This document shows, piece by piece, positions 10,901 through 20,457 of a stretch of 64,000 bases of DNA. Positions within the stretch are counted from its first letter, which is position 1, and the number at the start of each line of letters is the position of its first letter. This DNA comes from Trichopria drosophilae (lineage: Eukaryota; Arthropoda; Insecta; Hymenoptera; Diapriidae). The position numbers were made by a program, and so were the translations under genes. The stretch is taken from positions 196,524,001 through 196,588,000 of the forward strand of contig CM059582.1 of assembly GCA_030407085.1 (NCBI GenBank). Direction: 5' to 3'. Below the pieces are notes generated by a model, which saw only the letters and a list, made by a program, of their open reading frames with translations, had not been told where the DNA came from and made no database searches.

Positions 10901-13900
10901 ATAATGAATTGTCTTCGTCAATGTTTTATGGTTGACGACATAATTGCCAATGATAGTCACTCTATGCCTTTTTTTTTTAAATTTCAGTGATTTACCTCGT
11001 TACGTTTTTTTAAATTTATTTATTTATTATATTATAAACGGGCAGTAACTGCCCGTACAAAAAACATACAAAAATTTGTCGCAAACGAAAGTAAACTAAA
11101 TACACATATAACTAAATAAAATTTTAAACTAATAATATTTACACAAATGACATTTCACTGATGGGATAAAATTATTAGCTTCTACAAGTTCTACTATCGG
11201 TGTGGGAAGAAGGTTCCACGATCTTATGAGTCTGTTTATACCAGAATGATAAAAATAAATTGATCTACACTTTCTTTCCTCCAATATTCGGTACGTCCTG
11301 TGAGAATAAAATTGAGGACGATAACGAAAAAACTCCTTCAATTCCGGTGAATGTATTCAATTATTCAAAACATTTCTGCAGAAAATAATATCATTTACTG
11401 TATGTACAGATTTGATTGTTGGGATTTTAAATTTTGATGAAATATTGCTGAAATCGTGGTGATTTACTACATTTATTGATGTTTTATCAATAAAATACTG
11501 TAACGTCAGTGGGTTTTTCGATCTACTGAAATGCATCACGTTTGTTTTAGAAATATTTAACGAAAGACAATTTGCTGTACACCACTCTTCAATATTGGAA
11601 AGATCTCTTTATAATTTTGACACACACATCAGGGTTTTAATAACATTATATAATTTGATATCATCAGCATATAATACAACCTTTGAGAAGGAAATTACGT
11701 TGACGATATCATTTATGAAAACTAAAAACAAAAGCGGACCTAAATGTGATCCTTGGGGAACACCCGATGGCACATCAAATGACACCGAAGTGACTCCTTT
11801 TATGCGAACTATCTGTGATCGACCACAAAGATATGACTCGATACAACTCAATAACGGACGCGCGATACCGACATTACACAATTTTCTAATTAATAACAAG
11901 TGGTTCACTGAATCGAAAGCCTTTGAGAAATCGAGATAGGTACTGTCTACTTGGTAACCGCTATCCAATGATTCGGAAATGAAAGCCGTGAATAATAATA
12001 GTTTTAGACTTATTTTACAGTTTTACATTTACAATTTATGTTTACAAGTTACTCTTACTTTTATACTATGTTTACACTACATTTACTTTGCTATAGTTTT
12101 ATTGTACCCATTTTTTTTGGAAATCCAGTCTAATCATGCTCAACCAAGTCTTTAATTCCTTTTTAAAGCATTTTGTTATTTTTTGAACTCGAAAATTTGT
12201 ATGAACAGTGTAAATCGAGCAGATTTTACTCTACAATAAATAAAATTAGTCGTCTGTGGAATAGTTTGCTCGATATTTATCACAATTGTTACTTAGAAGT
12301 AAGATTTGTACATGCGGATAATACAAATAAATATAAGAATGTATTGAATGACAATTATTATTTTTTTGCAACAAAGGCATTTATGTTCGTTAATATATTA
12401 ATAAATAAATATTCAGAAATAGGAAAGTGTTTAAATTTTAAAAGTTACCTCGGTACGAGGGGGTGGTTGTGCAGGCCTTCTCGTTACTTGATAACAAGGA
12501 GTCTGTCCGTACTGGTGATCTTGCAGATGGGGACTCGGAGTCTCCTCTGCAATTTTTTGGGCTTGAACTTCATCCAGGGAGCCGTCATCTATAAATTCTG
12601 CTTTTACTGCAATTTTTAAACATAAAATACAACAATTAAGAGATTCATTAGTATGAAATCAATTGTGTAACAAAAATTAAAAAGGACGAAGTATTATATA
12701 CAGTGCGAATGAAATATTTTTAATGCTTTTTGAAATTGTTTAGGATAATTTAAAACATTAAATAAGATTTGGTGTAAAAACGATCTTGAATTCTCGACCG
12801 CTTGAATAATATCAATCTTAAGAAAAGAATTTGGTAGTTTCTTGGCATGATGGCCCAAAATAAAAACAAAGTGTGATTAAAACATTTTGGCTACCAATGC
12901 GTGCCTTCTTCAGTTATTTATTTATTGTATTAATTAATGGGTTAATACCCAATAACAAAAGAATACAGTTCAATATTTATTTATTTATTTATTTATTTAT
13001 TTTCAGTTTGAGACGGGCAAAAACGCCCAAGTACAAAAATATAATTACATAATAAACGTAGAATTGTAGAATTGCCGCCAGGAATAACAAAGTAAATAAA
13101 CATATATATTAAGAACAAAAATTCAACTATCGTAGAAGCAAAGGACATCATCTTTGCATTTAATAAAAAAAGAATTATTTTGTAAAGAATCTCTACATTG
13201 TGTTGACAGAGTATTCCAAGTTCTTCTTAAACGATTCACAACCGAGAAGAAAGATGTATTGCTCTTAGCAGCTCCTTCGTACAGTGGACGAAAACTCCTG
13301 GTATTGTACCTCTGGTGTCTATGAGAGAACAGTGACACGATCTCAGGAGACTTGATATTACCAGTTAAAACACTTCTTGTAAATGCACAATCATTGTAAG
13401 TGTGCAAAGAGGCAATAGTTGGTAACTTAAATTCCTCAGAGAAAGATGAAAAGTTGTGATCGAAATAATGCATTGGATGGCCTGTTTTAAAAGATAGGAA
13501 ACGTATAAACTTTTTTTGTATAGATTCCAAATAATTGATACCTAACTGCGTATAAGGTGACCAAATTTGTGAGCTAAACAATAAAACAGATCTTACTAAG
13601 GTTTTGTACAAGTAAATTATTGTAGAAGTGTCATTAAATGATCTTACAACCTCACTTAGATGTTTATTGAAGGTTAAGGAACTATTGAAAGTTATCCCCA
13701 GGTCTCGTATAACTGAGACATTTTCCAAAGTAGTGTTATCGATGCTATATCTGTTTTCAGTTTCACGAGTTTTCCTGGTAAAAGTTAAGTGCTTACACTT
13801 AGTTAGATTGAGAGATAAACTATTGCGAATACACCAGTCTGACAAATTGTCTAAGTCATCTTGAAACCTAAGTGAATCAAAAGGAGATTTAATAACCGCA

Positions 13901-16900
13901 AATAGTTTTAAGTCATCGGCATATAGTAAGGGATTAACAAAATTGAAAATGTTACATATATCATTAATAAATATATTGAACAACAGAAGCCCCAAATGCG
14001 ATCCTTGAGGGACCCCAGACGGGACAGCCATCTCTTTAGAAATATGCCAATATAAATGTAAATTAACATAAAAAATATATAATGATATCACGGTGGGCTT
14101 CGATGAAGTTTAAATGAAAAGTGCGTGCACCTCGCGGATCTCTTCAGAAATATTTTCTGTTATGTCTACCGATAATTTTAAGACTAAATTTAAAATAAAA
14201 TCTAGAGAGATTTTTGTGAAAATCCAATTTTTGGTGGTCGATTCGTACACTTCATAATTATTCTGACTTACTTTTCCTGTTCAATATCCTGCATAATAAC
14301 ATTCACTGTACTTCTTCAGAAAACTTATTTTCATCACACTGGGACGTTACTTCTTTTCCTCCCTGTCATGAAGAAAAATCGTATACTTCCCTCGGAAGTA
14401 AAAAAGAATGCCTCAGACTGCGTGTAATTTTTACCCGAGGTGAAGCCGAGGGTGAAAAACATGTAGTCTGAGACATTCTTTATTTTACCTCCCTCGTTGA
14501 GTAATATACTATTCCCTTTAAAACTAAGTCTAACAATATTAGAAATTCTATAAAACTAGCCGAAGATACTTACTCAACTAATTTTTTGAACTATTCTCCA
14601 AAAGCCTGTTTAAGAAGATTCTGGAATATGCTATCTGATTCTCTCACTTCTTTAAATGAAATCACCGTATTTAAAACACAGCTGCGTAATGTTATCACTA
14701 ATTTGAATTTAAATTAATTTATTATCTTTTTGTTATTTTATTTATTTATTTATTTATTTATTATATTCTACGGCCTTGAGGCCTTTTACAAAGTTAACAA
14801 AAATAACATAGGTAATGCTTTGGAATAATCATATAATAATACAATTTTAAATAAAAATATATAAATATAGTAATGAAAGTAATAAAAAGTAATAGTATCA
14901 TCACTGCAATAAAACAAAACAATTTAAATAAGTCAATGACTCATAACATAAAAGGAAAACCTATACTACGATCACATAAATTTTCTGCGCGAGAACCTGA
15001 CAAGATAAAAATAAAATTCACTATGGATCTAGTCACTTAAAAATTTTTTAGACAGTGTAACTTTAAAAATCCAGGTAAAGATGACTCCCTGTTATAGGAT
15101 GGAAATTGTGGGAGAGCATTCTAAGATCTTTTCAGACGCGAAATAACAGAGTAAAATTCGAAACTAGTTTTGCACTTGTCCTCAACCAATATTCGAGAGT
15201 TCCTAATCGAATATGGTACGTTACAGTGTTTAAACAAGGCAGATAGATCACCGCAATTAACCCTACCATTAATGATCTTATAGACATAAGAAACATCATT
15301 AAGATGATGCATCGACTGAACTGTATATAGGTTAAATTGCTGAGATCGATCTGAATAGTCATGTTCTAAATAGGACATCGGACATCGGGCCTTAAAAGAC
15401 AGAAATCTAATAAACTTATGCTGAATAGACTCAAGTAAACTGAAATCTTTCTTAAAAAAAGGAGACCAAATAGGGGAACAATACATGAAATGAGGAACAA
15501 CAATTGAATTATACAAATGGATTAGTGTAGTAATATCTGTAAAATCTGTTGTAGAACGTCTCAAAATTTTTTACGGAAAATTCTAAAAGGGGCTTGGATT
15601 TTATAGTGAACAGGCGATGGAGTCTGTACATGCTGACTTGAAGTCAGTATGGAATAAGTACAAGATTTCCAAAGATAATTCGGAATACGCTGATAGGCTC
15701 TTATGATCAATTTGCGAATACAATAGTTTGCATTCATTGTAATCACAGAAACTAACATAATAATATTTTTGAATACATGTATATATGTTTTCTTTGAATC
15801 AGAGAAACGAAGTGAATGAACAGTTTTGAAAATGTAATTGAATCTTTTAATATAAGTCCTAAAAATAAGAAATGGCTAATTTCGAATGTGGAATGATATA
15901 TGGGTAATTTGCAAATAAATGTTATTTTTTGAATATAAAATGCCTGCTCATTAAAAATTGAACTAGATTTTATTTTTAGTACACATTTTAGTTAATTTTT
16001 ATTATTAAACTATATGTACAACGGGAAAATATAATAGCTTAAAAAAGGATAACCCTACTGCAAAAATACAGGTGAGTTTTTCGACCTGGTAGTTTTGGCC
16101 CATTTGATCAGGTTGAGACCATGTGAGATTCTTGCCTTTCTACCCTACTGAAATATTTTTTCCAACAAAAATAACTGCATAAATTGGTTGCGTTTAATAT
16201 TTTGTTAGAATCTATTAACATCTGCAAAGAATTGCTAAAAGCATTTGTTTGAACTAAACCCGCATTTATCAATATGCCTTCTGTACTTGAGTATAAGTTG
16301 CTCTTGTTCACGTAATAATAAATATGCGAGTGTAGCGTAGTGGTCAGCGTAGTAAACAAAAGATCCGGGTTTGATCCTTGGTCGGGGTAAATTATTTTGA
16401 AATTATTATAAAAACATTTTATTTTTAATTCCTTCTATTTTAAGACACAATTTAGAATTCAAAGAAACGTTTCTATTCTGTTTAATTCACTTGTTCTTGC
16501 CAAGTGTGGTATTTGCTTTCTTACAATTTCTAAATTCGATTTATCAAATTAAAAGTATCAAGTCTCATCAGTTTTTTGTATTTTACATTTTTTTTTTAAG
16601 TTTGAGACAGTTCACTTCTTATGAGTGATGGACTTTTGGTTTAGAAAAACGATTCCATAACATTAATTTGTTTTCCAACCAGTTTTCCAATCCTTAAAAT
16701 CTATTGTAAATCTTTTAAGAAAACCTAGCGCCTTTGAGGCTTTGACGAAACTTAAATTAATATGATCGGAGAAAAAGAAGGCACTATCCATGATTATCCC
16801 TAGATCATGAATTTTATCCACTCTGCTGATACATTTATCAATAATTTGATAATCAATGACGTATGGAGATTGTGATCTGGTGAAGGTAATAATATTACAC

Positions 16901-19471
16901 TTTGAAACATTCAAGGACAGTGCATTCTTCTTGGCCCATAATAACATAGAATCTAAGTCTCTTTGCATCGCTGAGCAATCAAACGTCGACTGAATGAGTT
17001 TGAATAACTTAATGTCATCTGCATATATCAGCAATCGAGAGAAATTTAAAGTCGAGTTAACATCATTTATGAATAAATTAAATAGTATAGGTCCTAAATG
17101 AAATTGCAAAAGTTGCAACATTTTTCCCTTTCGTAAACATTTAAAGGCTATTTTTCTTACCGAATACCATTAAAATTACAAAAACGAGTTGATTATACTC
17201 GAAAGACATTTTGAAAAAATTGAAAGTTTGCTTCTTACGAGTGACTTATGGTTTAAAAAAACGATTGTGAGTGTGAGTAAATTTTGAAAGTTCTGATAGA
17301 ACCGTTGATTGTTGGATCTTGAATTAAAGCGAAAAATTGATGGAAATCGCAAAAGTTGAAACATTTATGATGGTGAGTGAAAAGTCAAGTCTGAAGAAGG
17401 TTCGCAAGTAGCTGAAAGGTTTTAAACACTGTTTTTTGTTTTTTGGACCATCAAGCCGAGAAACTACCAAATTCTTTTCTTAAGAGTAAATAATTGAATA
17501 CTTTACTCATTTTCCATTAAAGATAATTGTTGTTATAGTAATTTTCAAAATATTATGTATACTCAATGTTTTCGTATTATGTACATTTAGATTACGAACT
17601 TTAAAACAAATTTATTTTCTTAAAGGGGAAAGAAAAAAAAGAAAAGTAAACGAAACAGTATGTTTATCTTTATTAACCCCTTAGTTGCGGATGACAAAGA
17701 TTTTGAAAAGATTGTAAAAACTGTAGTTCTAAATATTTTTAATCTTCTATTTTAAACCATAATTTCGAAAACGGACAACACCATCTTATTTAGTATAACC
17801 AAGGCCGTCAGGAAATATCTTTGGTTGTAATTTCTATACATTATTTACTTCGTTATATTAGGTTATATTTCTGAAAAAAATCTTTGTCATGAGCCGCAGC
17901 AAAGGGGTTAAATATTCTTTTCGATGGATTGAAACTTTATTCTTTCGTAAACATTAAAAGGCTATTTTTCTTATCAAATACCATTAAAATTACAAAAACG
18001 AGTCGATTGTACTCGAAAGTTGAGATTTTGAAAGTCCTGATAGAACTGTCGAGTTTTGGATCTTGGATTAAATCGACAAATTGATGAAAATCGCAAAATT
18101 TGAAACATTTTTCCCTTTCGTAAACATTTAAAGGCTATTTTTCTTATCGAATATCATTAGAATTTATTTATTTTATTTATTTATAAATACAACAGAATTA
18201 CAATAGATTCGAGGTTGTGTAGAGAACAATAGTAAAAATATAAAAAAAAATACAATACAACAAACATAACAAATGTCTAATATGACGTCGCAAAAGAAAT
18301 GAATAAGAATATAACCTATAATGAATTAATAAACTGACTACTTAGTAATAACAAAAGACTAGTTTTTTTAGACAGTTCGCTTCTTATGAGTGATGGAATT
18401 CCGATTTAATAAAAACGACAGTGAGTTTGAATGAATTTCGAAAGTTCTGATAGAACCGTCGAGTTTTGGATCTTGGATTAAATCGACAAATTGATGAAAA
18501 TCACAAAATTTGAAACATTTTTGCCTGTGAGCGAAAAGTCGAGACTGAAGAAGGTTCGCAAGTAGCCAAAAGGTTTTAATCAATGTTTTTTGGACTGTCA
18601 CTCCGAAAAACTACCAAATTCTTCTCTTAAGAATGTATAATTAAAACTTTATTCATTTTCCATTAATGATAATTCTGTTGTTATTGTAATTTTCAAAATA
18701 TTATGTAAATTCAATGTTTTTGTATTATGTACATTTAAAGTACAAATTGTAAAACAAATTTATTTCCTTAAAGGGGAAAGAAAAGTAAACGAAACAGTAT
18801 ATTTATCATTATTAAATATTCTTTTCGATGGATTGAAACTTTATTCTTTCGTAGACATTAAAAGCCTATTTCTTATCGAATACCATTAAAATTACAAAAA
18901 TGAATCGATTGTACTCGAAAGTTGAGATTTTGAAAGTTCTGATAGAACTGTCGATTTTTAGATCTTGGATTAAATCGACAAATTGATAGAAATCACAAAA
19001 GTTGAAACATTTTTCCCTTTCGTAAACATTTAAAGGCTATATTTCTTACCAAATACCATTAAAAATACAAAAACGAGTCGATTGTATTCGAAAGACATCT
19101 GTTGCGCTCGTTTCGAATTGAAATTTTAAATAGTTGAACAAGACATACAATTGACGAAAGTAGCGAAACGATAACTTTATAATTCAACTGTATTTTCTAG
19201 CTGACACTAATATATCGAAACGAAACAAGACAACTCGTAAGTAAATGTCAGATAGAATTGATAGTTGAAGAACATATGAAAGTAATAGTTAACGAAATGT
19301 TACAGTCAGTATCGTAGATAGATTTGAGAGTTTCGCAGCATCCAAAGTTAGTATCGATGGATGATGCATAAGTGATAAAAGTGTTTTCTTACCTAATTTC
19401 GACTCGACCATGTCAGGTGTGACCGGCCTGGAAAGATCTTCCAGTATGACCTGCCTCCTCACGCGAGGCAT
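7644..19471 (-). CDS. E2f1: E2F transcription factor, activator type (gene-level entry, 3' end missing)
   Basis: Six exons on the minus strand join in frame: 19471-19393, 12606-12449, 10832-10703, 8589-8376, 8306-8033 and 7974-7644. All have GT-AG borders and matching phases, giving 395 residues without a stop. E2F proteins bind TTTSSCGC-type sites with a DP partner and drive G1/S genes under pocket-protein control. Seen here: KRRLNL at about residues 86-91, like the cyclin A-binding motif of E2F1-3; the winged-helix domain at about 130-193, with [12 protein letters not shown] and KKSKNNIQW; a leucine-rich dimerisation helix at about 205-230; and the marked box to about 305. The tail contains EPVSSAEDC and CESDDYGL stretches. 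No Rb-binding motif was found, so the gene either continues beyond exon 6 or ends in a truncated isoform. The cyclin-motif argues for the activator E2f1 class over E2f2. Family assignment is very secure; the class is an inference. Confidence 0.95.
8033..8306 (-). CDS. E2f1: E2F exon: dimerisation helix and marked box
   Basis: 274 nt, acceptor CCAAGTAG before 8306 and donor CCTAAA|GTAAGT at 8033/8032. It encodes about residues 195-285. Heptad-like leucines run through [20 protein letters not shown], the helix that pairs with DP. The following part ([33 protein letters not shown]) matches the marked-box pattern, where other E2Fs have YVTHEDI and AIQAPSGTQLEVP. The downstream intron is only 58 nt. 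Confidence 0.95.
8376..8589 (-). CDS. E2f1: E2F exon: winged-helix DNA-binding domain
   Basis: 214 nt, acceptor GATTGCAG before 8589 and donor TGGAA|GTGAGT at 8376/8375. It encodes residues about 124-193, essentially the whole DNA-binding domain: [17 protein letters not shown] (helix 1), [17 protein letters not shown] (helices 2 and 3), [18 protein letters not shown] and NNIQW (wing). The RRxYD base-contact motif that defines E2F/DP proteins is intact, so the exon looks functional and under constraint. It lies 24 nt inside the inner edge of the right arm of the inverted repeat. Confidence 0.97.
8614..10704 (-). repeat. Right arm of large inverted repeat; almost the whole E2F intron 3
   Basis: It runs from two bases inside the exon-3 donor (10704) to 24 nt before the DNA-binding exon (8614), and is mirrored at 5055-6737. 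It therefore equals nearly all of the 2.1-kb intron between 10703 and 8589. It includes the LINE-like fragment (10270-10690), an extra AT-rich block (9855-10265), the foldback element (about 8900-9855), and the inner end with the distinctive string CCACCTAGACTTAAAG. Confidence 0.9.
8890..9855. mobile_element. Foldback element, copy 2 (inside right arm)
   Basis: The inverted counterpart of the 5490-6465 copy, with the same paired ends (GTAAGAGTCGATTCTG near 8935 and CAGAATCGACTCTTAC near 9818). The close similarity of the two copies shows that the element was already in place when the surrounding intron was duplicated in inverted orientation. Confidence 0.75.
10703..10832 (-). CDS. E2f1: E2F exon with cyclin-binding-like motif
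   Basis: 130 nt, acceptor TTCTTAG before 10832 and donor AAAAA|GTAAGT at 10703/10702. It encodes about residues 80-122, including [11 protein letters not shown], which resembles the PVKRRLDLE cyclin A/CDK2 docking site of vertebrate E2F1-3, followed by a basic RGKRRRSGS stretch that could be a nuclear localisation signal. It ends in phase 1 and joins the next exon through a serine codon (A+GC). The donor lies at the very edge of the large inverted repeat. Confidence 0.92.
10995..11968 (-). mobile_element. Non-LTR retrotransposon fragment (reverse transcriptase)
   Basis: Minus-strand translation of 11968-11609 shows reverse transcriptase motifs [30 protein letters not shown] and YADDIKL, with the catalytic YADD intact. 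Two further open pieces (11539-11357 and 11341-11129) carry the C-terminal part. By comparison with the 13-14 kb copy, roughly 85 codons between YFIDK and HDFSNIS are deleted. The 3' end has a GGGCAG/CTGCCC hairpin (11040-11054) and an AAATA-type tail. It looks like the jockey/CR1-like group; exact clade not determined. 5'-truncated and dead. Confidence 0.85.
12173..12310 (+). mobile_element. Probable non-LTR C-terminal fragment, plus strand
   Basis: Plus-strand translation gives [16 protein letters not shown], closely resembling the C-terminal motif of the neighbouring retrotransposons ([25 protein letters not shown]). Orientation is opposite to the other large fragments in the intron. Boundaries are uncertain, and the rest of 11990-12445 shows only AT-rich DNA. 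Confidence 0.4.
12449..12606 (-). CDS. E2f1: E2F exon, N-terminal linker
   Basis: 158 nt. The acceptor is AATTGCAG before 12606 and the donor is GAG|GTAAC at 12449/12448. It starts with the last two bases of codon 27, then 52 codons (about residues 28-79), acidic and then glutamine/proline-rich ([22 protein letters not shown]). Neither of the other two frames gives an open junction: one starts at TAA and another hits TGA within nine codons. No known domain; N-terminal regions of E2F proteins are poorly conserved. The preceding 6.8-kb intron is packed with retrotransposon fragments. Confidence 0.85.
12815..12915 (-). repeat. Inverted fragment of the 17-19 kb repeat family
   Basis: Read on the minus strand it gives ACTGAAGAAGG, then a run ending AAACTACCAAATTCTTTTC, the same order as at 17390-17490 and 18545-18630 on the plus strand. 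It is an isolated short copy of the family that is duplicated in tandem further along the same intron. Confidence 0.55.
12960..14040 (-). mobile_element. Non-LTR retrotransposon, longest copy (5'-truncated)
   Basis: A minus-strand frame open from 14091 to 13123 is recognisable from about 14030: [29 protein letters not shown] (YADD intact), [12 protein letters not shown], then the thumb and C-terminal region ([25 protein letters not shown]). It lacks the endonuclease and the N-terminal reverse transcriptase motifs. The 3' end has a GGGC/GCCC hairpin (13015-13028) and a long AAATA tail at about 12972-13002. It is the most intact of the family here, with one small internal deletion near SFNDTSTI. 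Confidence 0.9.
14391..14496. mobile_element. Short foldback MITE
   Basis: CTCGGAAGTAAAAAAGAATG and CCTCAGACT on the left are mirrored by AGTCTGAG and CATTCTTTATTTTACCTCCC on the right, with a GC-rich tip (CCCGAGGTGAAGCCGAGGG). 106 bp, arms of about 35 bp. No target duplication could be confirmed. Confidence 0.65.
14520..14718 (+). mobile_element. Non-LTR retrotransposon 3' end, plus strand
   Basis: The plus-strand frame reads [20 protein letters not shown], then [15 protein letters not shown], and stops near 14716. This is the typical C-terminal motif of the non-LTR elements seen nearby on the other strand. It meets the tail of the minus-strand copy at 14.74 kb, so two elements lie tail to tail. 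Confidence 0.6.
14735..15600 (-). mobile_element. Non-LTR retrotransposon fragment, C-terminal part
   Basis: The minus-strand frame 15564-15121 carries [34 protein letters not shown] and [11 protein letters not shown], homologous to the C-terminal half of the 13-14 kb copy. The 3' end has a GGCC-rich hairpin (about 14770-14785) and an AAATA tail. No reverse transcriptase core is present in this piece. Confidence 0.8.
15600..16245. other. AT-rich intron DNA without recognisable features
   Basis: Read on both strands. Only short chance frames are present. A CTACTGCAAAAATACAGG to TGGTAGTTTTGGCCC stretch at about 16050-16105 weakly resembles the 17-19 kb repeat family. Confidence 0.5.
16250..16390 (+). 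mobile_element. tRNA-derived (SINE-like) repeat, copy 1
   Basis: TAGCGTAGTGGTCAGCG at about 16333 resembles a tRNA A box (internal RNA polymerase III promoter) and GGGTTTGATCC at about 16368 resembles a B box. About 85 bases upstream (AAACCCGCATTTATCAA, GAGTATAAG) are also shared with the copy at 20.8-20.97 kb. The acceptor ends do not pair, so this is not a functional tRNA gene. Confidence 0.6.
16670..17121 (-). mobile_element. Non-LTR retrotransposon fragment, reverse transcriptase core
   Basis: The minus-strand frame reads [30 protein letters not shown] (YADD intact), [15 protein letters not shown] and [11 protein letters not shown], then ends near [10 protein letters not shown]. It is inserted in the 17-19 kb repeat family: GACAGTTCACTTCTTATGAG precedes it at 16607 and the matching repeat resumes at about 17105. 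Confidence 0.85.
17122..18160. repeat. Tandem repeat unit 1 of the intronic family
   Basis: Shared in order with 18366-19100: TTCTGATAGAACCGT, GGATCTTG, AAGAAGGTTCGCAAGTAGC, AAACTACCAAATTCTT, GATAATT, TTCAAAATATTATGTA, CTTTCGTAAACATT and ATTACAAAAACGAGT. This unit also holds the MITE at 17677-17907. The sub-block CCCTTTCGTAAACATTTAAAGGC recurs at 17125, 18115 and 19015. Confidence 0.8.
17677..17907. mobile_element. piggyBac-type MITE with TTAA target duplication
   Basis: 231 bp. The ends are CCCCTTAGTTGCGG and CCGCAGCAAAGGGG, with inner AGATTTT/AAAAATCT and TGACAAAG/CTTTGTCA pairing, flanked by TTAA at 17673-17676 and 17908-17911. The sister tandem unit has the uninterrupted site, a single TTAA at 18812-18815 in matching context (TTTATC...ATTAAATATTCTTTTCG). 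The precise TTAA duplication is characteristic of piggyBac elements. No transposase, so non-autonomous. Confidence 0.88.
18163..18365 (-). mobile_element. Retrotransposon 3' end remnant between tandem units
   Basis: On the minus strand it ends in an AAATA-rich tail (18163-18190), like the tails at 11.0, 12.97 and 14.74 kb. It interrupts the repeat, which resumes at 18366 with GACAGTTCGCTTCTTATGAG. No protein motif is recognisable. Confidence 0.45.
18366..19100. repeat. Tandem repeat unit 2 of the intronic family
   Basis: A direct copy of 17215-18160 without the MITE, ending at CAAAAACGAGTCGATTGTATTC. Single-base differences show that the duplication is not very recent. Function unknown; it lies wholly within the E2F intron between 19393 and 12606. 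Confidence 0.8.
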
Positions 19472-19490
19472 GTTGGCTGCTTGCAAGCCT
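19393..19490 (-). CDS. E2f1: E2F exon with start codon
   Basis: The acceptor is a pyrimidine tract ending TTTACAG before 19490, and the donor is G|GTAAG at 19393/19392. The ATG at 19471-19469 sits in CCAACATGCC, a good insect start context, and the protein opens [16 protein letters not shown]. The 19 bases before the ATG would be leader. Translation upstream of the ATG is open to the acceptor, so an in-frame start in an earlier exon cannot be excluded. The exon ends in phase 1 (TTA G), which joins to the TA beginning the next exon to give a valine codon. It encodes residues 1-26 plus the first base of codon 27. Confidence 0.85.
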
Positions 19491-19499
19491 CTGTAAAGA

Positions 19500-19930
19500 A
19501 ATGAAAAAACTAGGATTAACAAAAAGTTGAATGAAGGAGAGGCCGGTCGCCGGTTTTCGGCCTCCCGTTAAAAGGTTATATTTCCACGAGCATGTAATCC
19601 TAACCACGAAATCTTTCGAAGGCGGAATTTCGCCTTTTCCTAGGGCTCTCGTGAAAAATCCGAATATCGAGCGGCGAGCGAACATTTTGCGTAATCTCGT
19701 TGCATAATCTTTTACTGCCTTGTTAAATATCCGAGGGAATGTTTCGTTTGTTTGTCCGACGTGTATTTGCTTCGACGGTAGTTTTATCACGGATACGTGC
19801 AGCAGGCCGTCTCTTGCCTTTTGAGTAACTGCAAAAATGGAATCGCTAATTTTCTTACCCGCGATCGATTTTTCGCCAATTCTACACGTAAGTGACGATT
19901 ATCAAGTTTTCATTTATATCAAAGTTTATT
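19500..19930 (-). promoter_or_regulatory. GC-richer block just upstream of the E2F start exon; candidate promoter or leader
   Basis: Clearly richer in G, C and CpG than its surroundings and lying immediately 5' of the exon carrying the E2F ATG. On the minus strand a potential donor (GCGG|GTAAGA at 19859/19858) could define a non-coding first exon spliced to 19490, and an acceptor-like TTTTTGCAG follows at about 19829. No TATA box is seen. The position suits a promoter or leader, but transcription start and splicing cannot be read from sequence alone. Confidence 0.35.
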
Positions 19931-19952
19931 TGTTTATTTTCATCATGCATTG

Positions 19953-20216
19953 TTAGTCTCCTTCTTTCAATGCTTTTTTTTTTCTTTTTCGTTGAATTAA
20001 TGCTAATCGAAGGTTTCGTATAGTTTTACTAAGAAACGGTTTTGAATCTTCATAAACGTTTGAAAATTTCGCCAAACAAAATGGCCGACTAACCGGAACA
20101 AAGTGTCCGTTGATTACAAATGTAGAGTCACTGTACGAAACCGGTATTTTGGCTTTCGAACAAAAATCAATGAATTCCATACTTTGTGTACCTGACTGTT
20201 TTACTGAAGAAAACAT
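19953..20216 (-). CDS. Unrecognised 87-codon reading frame with gene-like end
   Basis: It opens with an ATG at 20216, or alternatively follows an acceptor-like TTTTCTTCAG ending at about 20204, and runs to TAA at 19955-19953. The composition looks protein-like (FIDFCSKAKIPVSYSDSTF, then HFVPVSRPFCLAKF) and ends in a basic cluster (QRKRKKK). Two AATAAA signals follow within 35 nt on the same strand. No family is recognised. It could be the last exon of a gene upstream of E2F, a small gene, or a decayed transposon gene. If it is a real gene end, the E2F promoter is confined to about 19.5-19.95 kb. Confidence 0.35.
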   Translation of the reverse strand: MFSSVKQSGTQSMEFIDFCSKAKIPVSYSDSTFVINGHFVPVSRPFCLAKFSNVYEDSKPFLSKTIRNLRLALIQRKRKKKALKEGD

Positions 20217-20457
20217 GGAGTTATTAAAAATCGGTAATTGAAGAAATGTAAAATAAATAATGGCGACAATCTGCGGGTTAATAAACTGGTGATTTTTTTT
20301 CTACATCACTTCATTGATAAATGAAGGTAACGATTATATATTATTAACTATAGTATAACCTCAAAATAAACAATGTTTCGTAAGGATTTTTTTATTAGAA
20401 ATGTCTTCAGCAAACAGAAAGGAATTGAAAAGTATTAAAAAAAATAGGAAGAATTAA

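Noticed and set aside
19413..19790. 125-codon minus-strand frame overlapping the E2F start exon
   Set aside because: It reads through the acceptor into exon 2 in a different frame from E2F and resembles no family; it is better explained by the GC-rich leader region.
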